From assembly GCA_007134845.1 (NCBI GenBank), contig SLKA01000059.1:1-45582 (forward strand): 45,582 nucleotides of DNA. Reading direction: 5' to 3'. Below the pieces are notes generated by a model that was not told the DNA's origin, ran no database searches, and saw nothing but the letters and a program-made list of their open reading frames with translations. How positions within the stretch are numbered: position 1 is the stretch's first letter; each line of letters opens with the position of its first letter. The stretch is from Balneolales bacterium. Lineage in GTDB: Bacteria; Bacteroidota; Rhodothermia; Balneolales; Natronogracilivirgulaceae. Both the position numbers and the translations under genes were made by a program. This document shows positions 1 to 7,596 of the stretch, piece by piece.

Positions 1-12
1 TACATTTGTCAT

Positions 13-96
13 AGCCAGTGTGGGTTTAGGATGTTTGAGGTATCCTAAAAAATAAAAAAGTCCGGGTTACCGGTCTCACACTGGCTGTTTTTTTTT
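13..96 (+). terminator. Branched inverted repeat ending in a T run: terminator or small structured RNA
   Basis: A perfect 10-bp outer stem (agccagtgtg at 13-22 with cacactggct at 77-86) encloses two smaller hairpins: tttaggat 25-32 with atcctaaa 42-49, and ccgg 62-65 with ccgg 70-73 around gtta. The outer stem is followed at once by nine T residues (88-96). The sequence directly shows a three-way-junction fold with a U tail. A rho-independent terminator for a gene left of the window is the simplest reading; the two inner hairpins are more than a terminator needs, so a small RNA using its own terminator is possible. Strand + is chosen from the T run. Confidence 0.6.
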
Positions 97-228
97 AAAA
101 CAATCGTTTTGGACAGAAGTGGTTGAAGACACTAATTCAAAGTAGCAGACAATTCAAAAGGACCTGTTTCTGAATTCATTATATTTCGAAAAGGAAAAGA
201 TAAACGTTCAGTAAATCAAATCTTTTAT

Positions 229-1488
229 ATGCAACAATTTCAGATTGAACCGGAACAGGTGCTAACCGTCAGCAGTCTGACCGATGAAATCAAACTGATG
301 CTTGAGGAGCAATTTGAGTGGGTTAGTGTCCGCGGCGAGGTGAGTCAACCTCAGACCAGCCGCAACGGCCACCTCTACTTCACTCTGAAAGATACCGGTG
401 CACAGCTTTCATGTGTGATGTGGAACTCACTGCGGCAGCAACTCGACAGCCCGCCAAATCACGGCGATGAAGTGATCGTGAGTGGATCTCTCCAGGTCTA
501 TGCACCCCACGGCCGCTATCAGCTGATCGCCCGGTCGATCCAGGCGGCCGGACTCGGAGCACTGCAACTGGCCTTTGAGCAGCTCAAGAAAAAACTGCAG
601 GCTGAGGGATTGTTTGATGAGAAGCGCAAGCGTGCGCTGCCCCGGTATCCGGAAGTGATCGGCGTTGTGACCTCCGCAACAGGGGCCGCGTTTCAGGATA
701 TGCGGCATACACTTGAAAAACGGTATCCGGCCTGCGAGGTGAGGCTTTACCATGCTGCTGTGCAGGGACAGCAAGCTGCTCCCGAAATATCGGAAGGCAT
801 TCGCTATTTTTCAGAGCGAGAGGATGTGGATGTGCTGATTGTCGGACGGGGAGGCGGGTCACTTGAAGACCTGTGGGCTTTCAACGAAGAGATCGTGGCG
901 CGGGCTATCGCAGAATGCCGCATTCCGGTCATCAGCGCGGTCGGACATGAAACAGATTTCAGCATATCCGATTTTGTGGCTGATGCACGTGCGGCAACAC
1001 CGACACAGGCGATTGTCATTGCAGTCCCTGACCAAAACGATCTCCAGATGAAAATCAGCGACATCCAGCTCACAATTGAAAAACGCCTTCTGGAAATACT
1101 CCACCACCGGAAAGAAACCGTTTCACGTTTTCTCGATAATTACGCACTTCATAAAGTGAAGCAGCGGATTTCCCGCCAATCCGAAACCATAGCATGGCAG
1201 GAAAAACAAATGGCTGGTATTCTGCAGCAGAAACTGCAGCAAAACAGGGACCGCACCCGGAGGCTGGCTGATTCCTTATCAAGCCTCGCAGCCAGATACC
1301 TCATGCAAAGGAAATCAGACTGGAATGCCCTGCATCACCGGCTTCTTGCGACGGATCCCAATGCACTTTTAAAAAAGGGTTATACGCGCATCTATCAGGA
1401 TGATCAATGGGTGAGATCGGCTGAGCGTTTTCAGTCAGACCGTCGGTTTGAGATAGAATGGGCCGATCATAAAACCACCATCGGCTAA
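229..1488 (+). CDS. xseA: Exodeoxyribonuclease VII large subunit
   Basis: XseA is the catalytic subunit of exonuclease VII, which degrades single-stranded DNA from both ends in repair. The 419-residue product has the family layout: an N-terminal OB-fold (about 10-100), a catalytic core (about 125-300) with the GVVTSATGAA stretch, the glycine motif VGRGGGSLEDLW and the AVGHETDF motif, then a long basic coiled-coil C-terminus. Length is close to the usual 400-450. ATG at 229 has no strong Shine-Dalgarno site, as is common in Bacteroidota. No xseB (small subunit) follows; the next gene converges from the other strand, so the partner must lie elsewhere. The stop codon sits inside a 15-bp tandem duplication. 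Confidence 0.97.
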   Translation: MQQFQIEPEQVLTVSSLTDEIKLMLEEQFEWVSVRGEVSQPQTSRNGHLYFTLKDTGAQLSCVMWNSLRQQLDSPPNHGDEVIVSGSLQVYAPHGRYQLIARSIQAAGLGALQLAFEQLKKKLQAEGLFDEKRKRALPRYPEVIGVVTSATGAAFQDMRHTLEKRYPACEVRLYHAAVQGQQAAPEISEGIRYFSEREDVDVLIVGRGGGSLEDLWAFNEEIVARAIAECRIPVISAVGHETDFSISDFVADARAATPTQAIVIAVPDQNDLQMKISDIQLTIEKRLLEILHHRKETVSRFLDNYALHKVKQRISRQSETIAWQEKQMAGILQQKLQQNRDRTRRLADSLSSLAARYLMQRKSDWNALHHRLLATDPNALLKKGYTRIYQDDQWVRSAERFQSDRRFEIEWADHKTTIG

Positions 1489-1508
1489 CCTGGCATCGGC
1501 TAACCTGG
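1479..1508 (+). repeat. 15-bp perfect tandem duplication over the xseA stop codon
   Basis: The sequence catcggctaacctgg occurs at 1479-1493 and again without a gap at 1494-1508. The first copy holds the xseA stop TAA (1486-1488). The unit is 15 bp, so the second copy carries a second in-frame TAA at 1501-1503. Confidence 0.9.
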
Positions 1509-1546
1509 ACATGGGTCAAACATTATCACACAATATGCGCCAATCC

Positions 1547-2818
1547 TTACATCACAATCAGCTTCACCGTCTCGATTCGTGACTGCCGCGCCTTGCTGAT
1601 GATGAATTTGTGACTCGCAATCTGGATCTCCTCATTTACTTTGGGAATCCTTCCGATCTCATGGATGATATAACCTGCCACCGTTTCAAAATTCTGGCTG
1701 CGTGCAGGCATCCTGGTCGACGGAAATCGCTCTGAAAGCTCCTGCAGTGGCACATCACCGCTTAGAATGAAGGTATTGTGAGAGAGCTTCTTCATCACCA
1801 TATCCTCCATATCGTATTCATCCTGGATATCCCCGACCACCTCCTCCAGCAAGTCCTCCGTTGTAACCAGGCCGGCCGTTCCACCGTATTCATCAATCAC
1901 AATAGCCAGGGAAATATTGAGTTTCTGAAATTCCGAAAGCAGGTCCTTGGATTTCTGGCTTGATGGGATGTGCTTGACAGGTCGAATGATCTCATTCAGC
2001 ATCTTTGGCTTTTTAAACAGATCATAGGCAAATATGACACCAATTACGTTGTCAATGCTCTGATCGTACACCGGGAGCTTTGAGAAGCCTGATGATACGA
2101 ATTTCTGAAGCGCCTCCTGCAGACCGGCATTCTTCTCGACAGCAACGATTTCCGTACGCGGAATCATCGACTCCCGGACCCTTTTATTGGAAAGCTGGAG
2201 CACATTGGTCAGCAGTTCCGAATCATCCCGGTCGATATCCGATTCCTCGCTGTCACCGAGTTCGCGAAGCAGCATTTCAATATCCTGACGGCGATAAATC
2301 TGCACCGATGATTCCGACTCAGGGATGATCATTCGAATAAGATGGCCGGCTACCCCGTTGGCGATCCGGATGAACGGATAAAAAAGGATATTCAACACCC
2401 GGTGAATGGCCGCCAGATTGAACATCAGCGCCTCCGAATTGATGCGGAATACCACTTTAGGTATAACCTCACCGAAGATCATGATGATCAGTGAGGCAAC
2501 GACCGTTTGAATAAGAAGGACAACCAGGTCCGAGGGATAGACATCAAAAACGGAGAAATAGAGGGAGGAGAGCGGCTGGATCAGAAACAGTGCCATCAGA
2601 GTGGCATAGAGAACATTCGCCACATTGTTTCCAATCAGCGTGGTGGAAAGAAACGCCTCCGGGTCCTTCAGAAAGTGGGAGAGCGCTTTTGAGCGCATGG
2701 TATTTTTTCTGGCCCGGATTTCAAGCTTAAGCCGGTTGGCGGAAACATAACCGATTTCCGATCCTGCAAAAAAAGCACTCAGCAGAATAACAAATGCGAT
2801 CAGAAGCCACTCATTCAT
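1547..2818 (-). CDS. CNNM/CorC-family membrane protein with CBS domain pair (HlyC/CorC, GldE-like)
   Basis: This 423-residue protein has the CNNM (DUF21) transmembrane domain at about 1-195, including the conserved TTLIGNNVANVLYATL region, then a CBS pair at about 205-335 with IDEYGGTAGLVTTEDLLEEVVGDI, and a C-terminal CorC_HlyC domain at about 345-423. CNNM proteins are linked to magnesium or sodium/magnesium export; the CBS pair binds adenine nucleotides. In Bacteroidota the gliding-associated GldE belongs to this family, so the exact role is open. The ATG is preceded by GGGAG at about 7 nt, supporting the start. It is the last gene of a leftward run, 146 bp after the crotonase gene, and converges with xseA. 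Confidence 0.92.
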   Translation of the reverse strand: MNEWLLIAFVILLSAFFAGSEIGYVSANRLKLEIRARKNTMRSKALSHFLKDPEAFLSTTLIGNNVANVLYATLMALFLIQPLSSLYFSVFDVYPSDLVVLLIQTVVASLIIMIFGEVIPKVVFRINSEALMFNLAAIHRVLNILFYPFIRIANGVAGHLIRMIIPESESSVQIYRRQDIEMLLRELGDSEESDIDRDDSELLTNVLQLSNKRVRESMIPRTEIVAVEKNAGLQEALQKFVSSGFSKLPVYDQSIDNVIGVIFAYDLFKKPKMLNEIIRPVKHIPSSQKSKDLLSEFQKLNISLAIVIDEYGGTAGLVTTEDLLEEVVGDIQDEYDMEDMVMKKLSHNTFILSGDVPLQELSERFPSTRMPARSQNFETVAGYIIHEIGRIPKVNEEIQIASHKFIISKARQSRIETVKLIVM

Positions 2819-2964
2819 ACCGCAACTCCCGGTTCAGGCAGCGGTTCCTGTGATGACGAAGATGTATCCAAAGTAAGTCTGCTTCTTTTATATTAGCCTG
2901 TAATTTAGACCTGAATTCTGCAAGCCCGTCGATTATCAAACGTTTTGTCTTTAAAAATACAGCT

Positions 2965-3750
2965 TTATCTGTTATGAAACTCGGGTTTTCGTTTTTCCAG
3001 AAAAGCAGCGGTGCCTACCCTGGCATCATCGGTCCCGCACAGATATCCGAACAGCTGAGATTCATCCTGAAAGCCCTGAGCCCTATTGGGATAAGCTGAA
3101 TGAATTGACTTAATTGCCATGCTGATGGCAATGGGTGCTTTTACAATGATACGTTTCAGCCACTCCCGTGATTCTTCAACCGTTTTTCCCTCCGCCACCA
3201 CTTTGTTGACGAGCCCCATTTCATATGCCCTGGCGGCATCTACCGGATTCCCGTCCAGTATAAGTTCAAGCGCCCTGCCCTTGCCGATCAGCCTTGGAAG
3301 CCGCTGGGTTCCTCCGTAACCGGGCATCAATCCGAGTCCAAGCTCAGGCAGGCCGAAACAAGCCATCTCTGAGGCAACACGCAGATGGCATGCCAGTGCC
3401 AGCTCACAGCCGCCACCCAGCGCATATCCCTCGACCGCGGCAATCACCGGTTTTCCTGATGTCTCAATCTGCGAAAAAACGGCCTGCCCTTTTCCGGAGA
3501 CCCGCTCCCCGCTTTTAACTCTCAGATTATGCAGTTCCGCGATGTCGGCTCCGGCAGCAAAGGCCTTTTGTCCGGCACCGGTTAGCACAACACCACCGAC
3601 GCCATCATCCTCCTGGAGCGATTCAAACAATTCCTGGAGTTCATTGAGCACCTGTGCATTCAGTGCGTTGCGTTTTTCCGGTCGGTTGATACGTACTGTT
3701 GCAATACGATCCTTAATATCCACCAGAAGCGTTACCGGCTGATAATTCAT
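2965..3750 (-). CDS. Enoyl-CoA hydratase/isomerase (crotonase) family protein
   Basis: A crotonase-fold enzyme of 261 residues, most likely hydrating 2-enoyl-CoA in fatty-acid or related acyl-CoA breakdown. The oxyanion-hole stretches FAAGADIAEL (about 64-73) and EGYALGGGCELAL (107-119) are present. Both catalytic glutamates of true hydratases are in place: E116 and E136, 20 residues apart as in mitochondrial enoyl-CoA hydratase. The open frame extends to an ATG at 3774, but the internal ATG at 3750 is preceded by GGGA at a good distance and starts at the usual family N-terminus, so 3750 is chosen. The substrate cannot be told from sequence. It lies 57 bp downstream of the PspA partner gene, in the same direction. 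Confidence 0.93.
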   Translation of the reverse strand: MNYQPVTLLVDIKDRIATVRINRPEKRNALNAQVLNELQELFESLQEDDGVGGVVLTGAGQKAFAAGADIAELHNLRVKSGERVSGKGQAVFSQIETSGKPVIAAVEGYALGGGCELALACHLRVASEMACFGLPELGLGLMPGYGGTQRLPRLIGKGRALELILDGNPVDAARAYEMGLVNKVVAEGKTVEESREWLKRIIVKAPIAISMAIKSIHSAYPNRAQGFQDESQLFGYLCGTDDARVGTAAFLEKRKPEFHNR

Positions 3751-3807
3751 GATATTCCCGCATTTTTTTGACATTGACCGGCGCTAGCCTTGTCTTGTCA
3801 TGTACTG

Positions 3808-4656
3808 TCAGCGAATGGCATACGGCTCGTGTGTGTCATCCGCTTGACCATCCAATTGGCTCAGGACAGTATACGTCGGTGGAATATCATCGTCAATATC
3901 CTGTATGATCGCAGATGTCTCTTCAAGTTCGCTGATGAGCCGGTCCAAATGTCCGTCGAGCTCACCCGGATGAGACATGGTGATCGTTTTCTCGTACACG
4001 TAACGAATGGCGTCTTCCATTGTCTCCTGTTGTGAGCGGCATATCTCAGCTTTCTCGGCGGCGACATGATGCCGGTTCAGGCGTTTCTCAAGAATCTGAA
4101 GCCTGCGCCGCTTCACCTCAAGCAGCCGTTCGGATGCAACCGACGCCATCTCATTTTTCAGGGTGCGGATTTCAATTGTGAGGGATTCGGATGACGCATG
4201 ATCAAGGTACTCCCGGTATCGCTCCTGGAGCATGAGATGCGCCAGATATTCACTCTTCATCTGATCCAGTCGTTTGGTCAGCTGACCGGTAAGCGGCCGG
4301 GATGAGTCCGGAAGCCGATCGAAATTGGCCAGGATTTTGTCATATATGGATCGAAACGCCAGAAATCGCTTCTGACTGACCATTTCAAGCTGGTCAAACT
4401 GGTCTTTTTCCGTCCGGCCCGACCGGCGCAGCTCCTCGTTTCTCCTGGAGACGATATGGCGCCTGAACCACGGCTTGTGCGGCACCGTACCGAGATAGAG
4501 CAATTCCAGACCCAGCCCGATCGAAAAAAGGATCGTGGGCATCCAGGGTATTCCTGAATACAAAAACGCCAGGAAACTGACGGTCAGAAGAAAGCCCAAA
4601 TTGACCGGATGCAGAAATGCCTCCCGGGAGAAGTTTATGGAGTGGTGGTCAGACAT
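3808..4656 (-). CDS. Two-TM coiled-coil protein translationally coupled to pspA (unknown family)
   Basis: I do not recognise a named family. The 282-residue product has two hydrophobic segments near the N-terminus (about 18-33 and 37-56) with a short GIPW turn between them, then a basic stretch (PWFRRHIVSRR) and a long charged, helical, coiled-coil-prone cytoplasmic tail (about 75-255). The end is acidic (IDDDIPP) and possibly disordered. Its ATG overlaps the last codons of pspA by 8 bp, so the two are probably translated together. A membrane-anchored helical partner for PspA, by analogy with PspB/PspC or other PspA anchors, is the natural inference, but nothing in the sequence proves binding. 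Confidence 0.8.
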   Translation of the reverse strand: MSDHHSINFSREAFLHPVNLGFLLTVSFLAFLYSGIPWMPTILFSIGLGLELLYLGTVPHKPWFRRHIVSRRNEELRRSGRTEKDQFDQLEMVSQKRFLAFRSIYDKILANFDRLPDSSRPLTGQLTKRLDQMKSEYLAHLMLQERYREYLDHASSESLTIEIRTLKNEMASVASERLLEVKRRRLQILEKRLNRHHVAAEKAEICRSQQETMEDAIRYVYEKTITMSHPGELDGHLDRLISELEETSAIIQDIDDDIPPTYTVLSQLDGQADDTHEPYAIR

Positions 4657-5419
4657 GATTGGTTTTATTCACATGAACGGTGCTTTGGGATCTGATATTC
4701 GGTTCGTTGCGATCAATTACGACTTCATCAGGATTCTTCCCCTCGGTAAGTGCAGGCGTACCCTTCATCTTTTTCTTGAACTGATTGACGATTTCGGCTG
4801 CCTTGAGTTTTTCAGCATCGTATTCCAATTCAAGGGATTTGCTGTCGACGCTGTCGAGTGCCAGTTCCATTCGGGCTTCGTTTCTGGCCGTATCCTCCTT
4901 GATGCGTGCAATCATCTCATCATGAGTGGCATCCACACCTCCGATCTCGAATTGCTCCAGCGTATCGGCAACTTTTGCCTGCCAGGCCGAACGTTCGCTT
5001 TCGCGCATGGCATCACGGGCCTCGCGGATCTTGCGATCCTTCTCACGCATGAATGTTTTCTTGACCTGCAGCGCTTTGTCATAGGCGATTTGCGCCTGCT
5101 TCAGATGCTGACGCGTGGTCTCCAGGTTTTCCCTGGCACGCTGAAGCTGAAGTGCATAATTCTCGGCGATATCGTCGCGCTCGGCCCGGATAGCGGATTG
5201 AATGCGGGCCGACAGATCCTGTACATTCGCCTCATACCGGCGCACCTCTTTCTGAAGGAGCATCACATTGGCTTTGACCGTGGCAATGTTTTCATTCATC
5301 CTCGGGACCTGATCATTCAGATCGCGAATGTTCTGCTCAAGAATCCGCTTCGGGTCTTCCATTGAGCCGACCACCCCGCCAAAAAGGGATTTTATGGCAC
5401 GTACAAATCTTCTCCACAT
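4649..5419 (-). CDS. pspA: PspA/IM30 (ESCRT-III-like) membrane-stress protein
   Basis: The 256-residue protein is almost entirely alpha-helical and charged, with the PspA/Vipp1 start: an amphipathic N-terminal helix (WRRFVRAIKSLFGG) followed by EDPKRILEQNIRDLNDQV. PspA proteins form oligomeric rods or rings on the inner membrane and protect it when it is damaged; Vipp1 relatives do so in thylakoids. The tail beyond about residue 225 is polar and lacks the Vipp1-type C-terminal helix. A GGAG element about 6 nt upstream supports the ATG at 5419. The gene is coupled to the two-TM protein downstream and follows the phosphorylase gene by 48 bp. No pspF or pspBC homologue is seen nearby. Confidence 0.93.
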   Translation of the reverse strand: MWRRFVRAIKSLFGGVVGSMEDPKRILEQNIRDLNDQVPRMNENIATVKANVMLLQKEVRRYEANVQDLSARIQSAIRAERDDIAENYALQLQRARENLETTRQHLKQAQIAYDKALQVKKTFMREKDRKIREARDAMRESERSAWQAKVADTLEQFEIGGVDATHDEMIARIKEDTARNEARMELALDSVDSKSLELEYDAEKLKAAEIVNQFKKKMKGTPALTEGKNPDEVVIDRNEPNIRSQSTVHVNKTNHV

Positions 5420-5467
5420 AACTTCTCCGGTTTTTTTGTTGGATAGTAACCGGGCAAGTCCGGGAGA

Positions 5468-6805
5468 TCAGCTCCAGGGTCTCACACCGTCACGTGTTAC
5501 GGTATCGGTGATCAGGGCCGGTATCTCCGGTCGGGAAGAACCGAAGGTAACGGCCTCCTGCAGCATCTGCCGGACACTGTCCGTTTCTCCCTCCTTATTC
5601 GTGAAGCACCTGGCGATTGTTTCACCCCGTTTCACCGAATCACCAATCTTTTTTTCAAGGATGATGCCGGCTGCCGGATCAATGGTGTCTTCTTTCGACT
5701 TGCGGCCTGCTCCCAGCTCCACACCTGCCATGCCAATGATGTAGGAATCCATTGCTGAAATATATCCGTCTTTTCCGGCGGCTACTTCAAAACTGTGTGA
5801 GGCAGCCGGATAGTCATCCGGTTGATCCAGATATTCGGTTGAACCGTCCTGACCGGTGACAATGTCGCGCAATTTCTGCATGGCGCTGCCATCGTGGACC
5901 GCAGTCTTGCTGCGTTCGATCCCTTCCTCCACCGTTCCGGCCTCACCGCCCAGCCAGATCATGGTACCGGCGAGAAGATGCGTAACCTCCAGCAGGTCTT
6001 TTGGTCCGCCTCCATTCAGGCATTCGATACTCTCGTACACCTCCAGCCAGTTGCCTATCTTGTTGCCCAATGGCTGATCCATGCCCGTAAGATAGGCAAC
6101 AGTGCGCTTGCCGAACTCCTCTCCGATCGACACCAGCCGCTGTGCCAGACGAAGCGCATCCTCCCGGGTCTTCATGAAGGCGCCGTTGCCGAATTTCACA
6201 TCCAGAACAAGCGCATCAATCCCCTCGGCCAGTTTTTTGCTCATGATGCTGCCGGCGATCAGAGGAATGGATTCGACCGTGGCCGTCACATCGCGCAGGG
6301 CATACATACGCTTATCCGCCGGGGCGATCTCCTCGGTCTGTCCGATAAGCACCAATTTGTGCTCTTTCAGCACTTCTACATAGCGTTTCAGATCCAGGTT
6401 CACATTGAACCCCGGAATAGATTCAAGCTTGTCGAGGGTCCCTCCCGAATGAGCCAGACCCCGGCCCGATATCATCGGCACCGGCACACCGCATGCGGCA
6501 ACAATCGGTGCCAGGATCAGCGAGGTCTTGTCGCCTACACCGCCGGTCGAATGCTTGTCCACCTTAACACCCGGCACCATGGAGAGATCCAACACCGTAC
6601 CGGAATGAAGCATCTCGCGGGTCAGCGATGCCGACTCATCATCATTCAGACCGTTCAGGAAGGCCGCCATCAAAAAAGCGCTCATCTGGTAGTCGGGCAT
6701 CGCATCTCTGCTGTACAGCTGAATGAGAAACCGGATTTCTTCCGAATCAAGGGATTCCCCGTCCCTTTTTTTCCGGATCAGGGAAACAATATTGTGAGAT
6801 TTCAT
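5468..6805 (-). CDS. deoA: Pyrimidine-nucleoside / thymidine phosphorylase
   Basis: This 445-residue enzyme splits thymidine, deoxyuridine or uridine with phosphate into the base and (deoxy)ribose-1-phosphate, in pyrimidine salvage. It has the phosphate-binding motif KHSTGGVGDK (84-93) and the family signature SGRGLAHSGGTLDKLE (about 113-128), an N-terminal helical domain, the central alpha/beta domain and a C-terminal pyrimidine-nucleoside-phosphorylase domain with the KKIGDSVKRGE lipoyl-like turn. Length matches DeoA/Pdp (430-440). Sequence alone does not separate DeoA (thymidine only) from Pdp (broad). The ATG at 6805 is divergent from the gene at 6886, with 80 bp between, and may begin the leftward run to 1547. 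Confidence 0.95.
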   Translation of the reverse strand: MKSHNIVSLIRKKRDGESLDSEEIRFLIQLYSRDAMPDYQMSAFLMAAFLNGLNDDESASLTREMLHSGTVLDLSMVPGVKVDKHSTGGVGDKTSLILAPIVAACGVPVPMISGRGLAHSGGTLDKLESIPGFNVNLDLKRYVEVLKEHKLVLIGQTEEIAPADKRMYALRDVTATVESIPLIAGSIMSKKLAEGIDALVLDVKFGNGAFMKTREDALRLAQRLVSIGEEFGKRTVAYLTGMDQPLGNKIGNWLEVYESIECLNGGGPKDLLEVTHLLAGTMIWLGGEAGTVEEGIERSKTAVHDGSAMQKLRDIVTGQDGSTEYLDQPDDYPAASHSFEVAAGKDGYISAMDSYIIGMAGVELGAGRKSKEDTIDPAAGIILEKKIGDSVKRGETIARCFTNKEGETDSVRQMLQEAVTFGSSRPEIPALITDTVTRDGVRPWS

Positions 6806-6885
6806 TGGTTAAATGTGATTTTTTCTGCAAAAAAATGATATCTTGCTGTATTATCGGACAGAATATACTTAATGGCAACCGACAG

Positions 6886-7596
6886 ATGGAATTCAATTTA
6901 TTTCAGCTTCTGATCCTGCTCTTCATTTTCTACCCTCTGATCAAGAGGGTGCTAAACAGCATGAAGGCCAAACCCGAGGCGCCGGAACATGCGGAAGCAG
7001 CAGATGATCCGTGGGAGGGAAGACAGAGCCGCGAGCTTGAGTCCGCCCGCCCGGAAGGGTCGCAGCGTTCGGCTTCGGGTCAGCAGGAAGCGCGCGGTGA
7101 GCAAACATGGGAGGACTTTTTTGAGGGAATGGAACGGGTGCTGTCCGGTGATGAACCAAAAACGGAGCGTACCCGAACGGAAAGCACACGTGACAGTGCT
7201 GTTTCAAGGCAACAGCAAACAACAACGCATCAATCCGCACAAACCAGTCGGGTCAGAGGGTCCGGTACAGATTCCGGTTCCGGCTACCGCCATCCCTCAC
7301 ATGAACCCATCCACAGTCCGGCACGCGTCGAATCGGCCAACCCCTTTTCCTATAAAAAAGAATCGGGCACCGAGATCGGGGCGCAGGCCGACGAAATGAG
7401 CCGTGAACTTACCGAAGGCGACAACCCGATTTATACCACACTGGATGAAGCACCGGAAGTAATGGTTTCTGATGCCAGGGGCAAAAAGAATGTCAAGGCA
7501 ATCCTTATGAACCCAGAGAGACTCCGTGACGGCATTCTGCTCAAGGAGATCCTCGATCCGCCGAAGTCGCGCCGTCCCCATCATCATCATTCCTGA
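6886..7596 (+). CDS. Membrane-anchored, largely disordered protein of unknown function
   Basis: The chosen ATG (6886) gives 236 residues beginning with a single hydrophobic segment (FNLFQLLILLFIFYPLIKRV, about 3-22); the open frame reaches back to 6805 but the extra residues look non-coding. The rest is low-complexity and polar, rich in Glu, Ser, Arg and Gln, with no visible enzyme motif and probably intrinsically disordered. The last 25 residues are different: a hydrophobic helix-like stretch (LRDGILLKEILDPP) and a basic tail ending in four histidines. That C-terminal pattern resembles short conserved tails I know from other Bacteroidota hypothetical proteins. The last 71 bp overlap the pdxB reading frame, suggesting coupling. 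Confidence 0.75.
   Translation: MEFNLFQLLILLFIFYPLIKRVLNSMKAKPEAPEHAEAADDPWEGRQSRELESARPEGSQRSASGQQEARGEQTWEDFFEGMERVLSGDEPKTERTRTESTRDSAVSRQQQTTTHQSAQTSRVRGSGTDSGSGYRHPSHEPIHSPARVESANPFSYKKESGTEIGAQADEMSRELTEGDNPIYTTLDEAPEVMVSDARGKKNVKAILMNPERLRDGILLKEILDPPKSRRPHHHHS

Noticed and set aside
4535-5365. 276-codon open frame opposite pspA
   Set aside because: It is a mirror of the pspA coding pattern; the translation shows no coherent fold, and pspA is clearly real.
5894-6838. Long open frame of 314 codons opposite the nucleoside phosphorylase
   Set aside because: It is entirely antisense to a gene with full family motifs, and its translation is His/Arg/Gln-rich with no recognisable domain.
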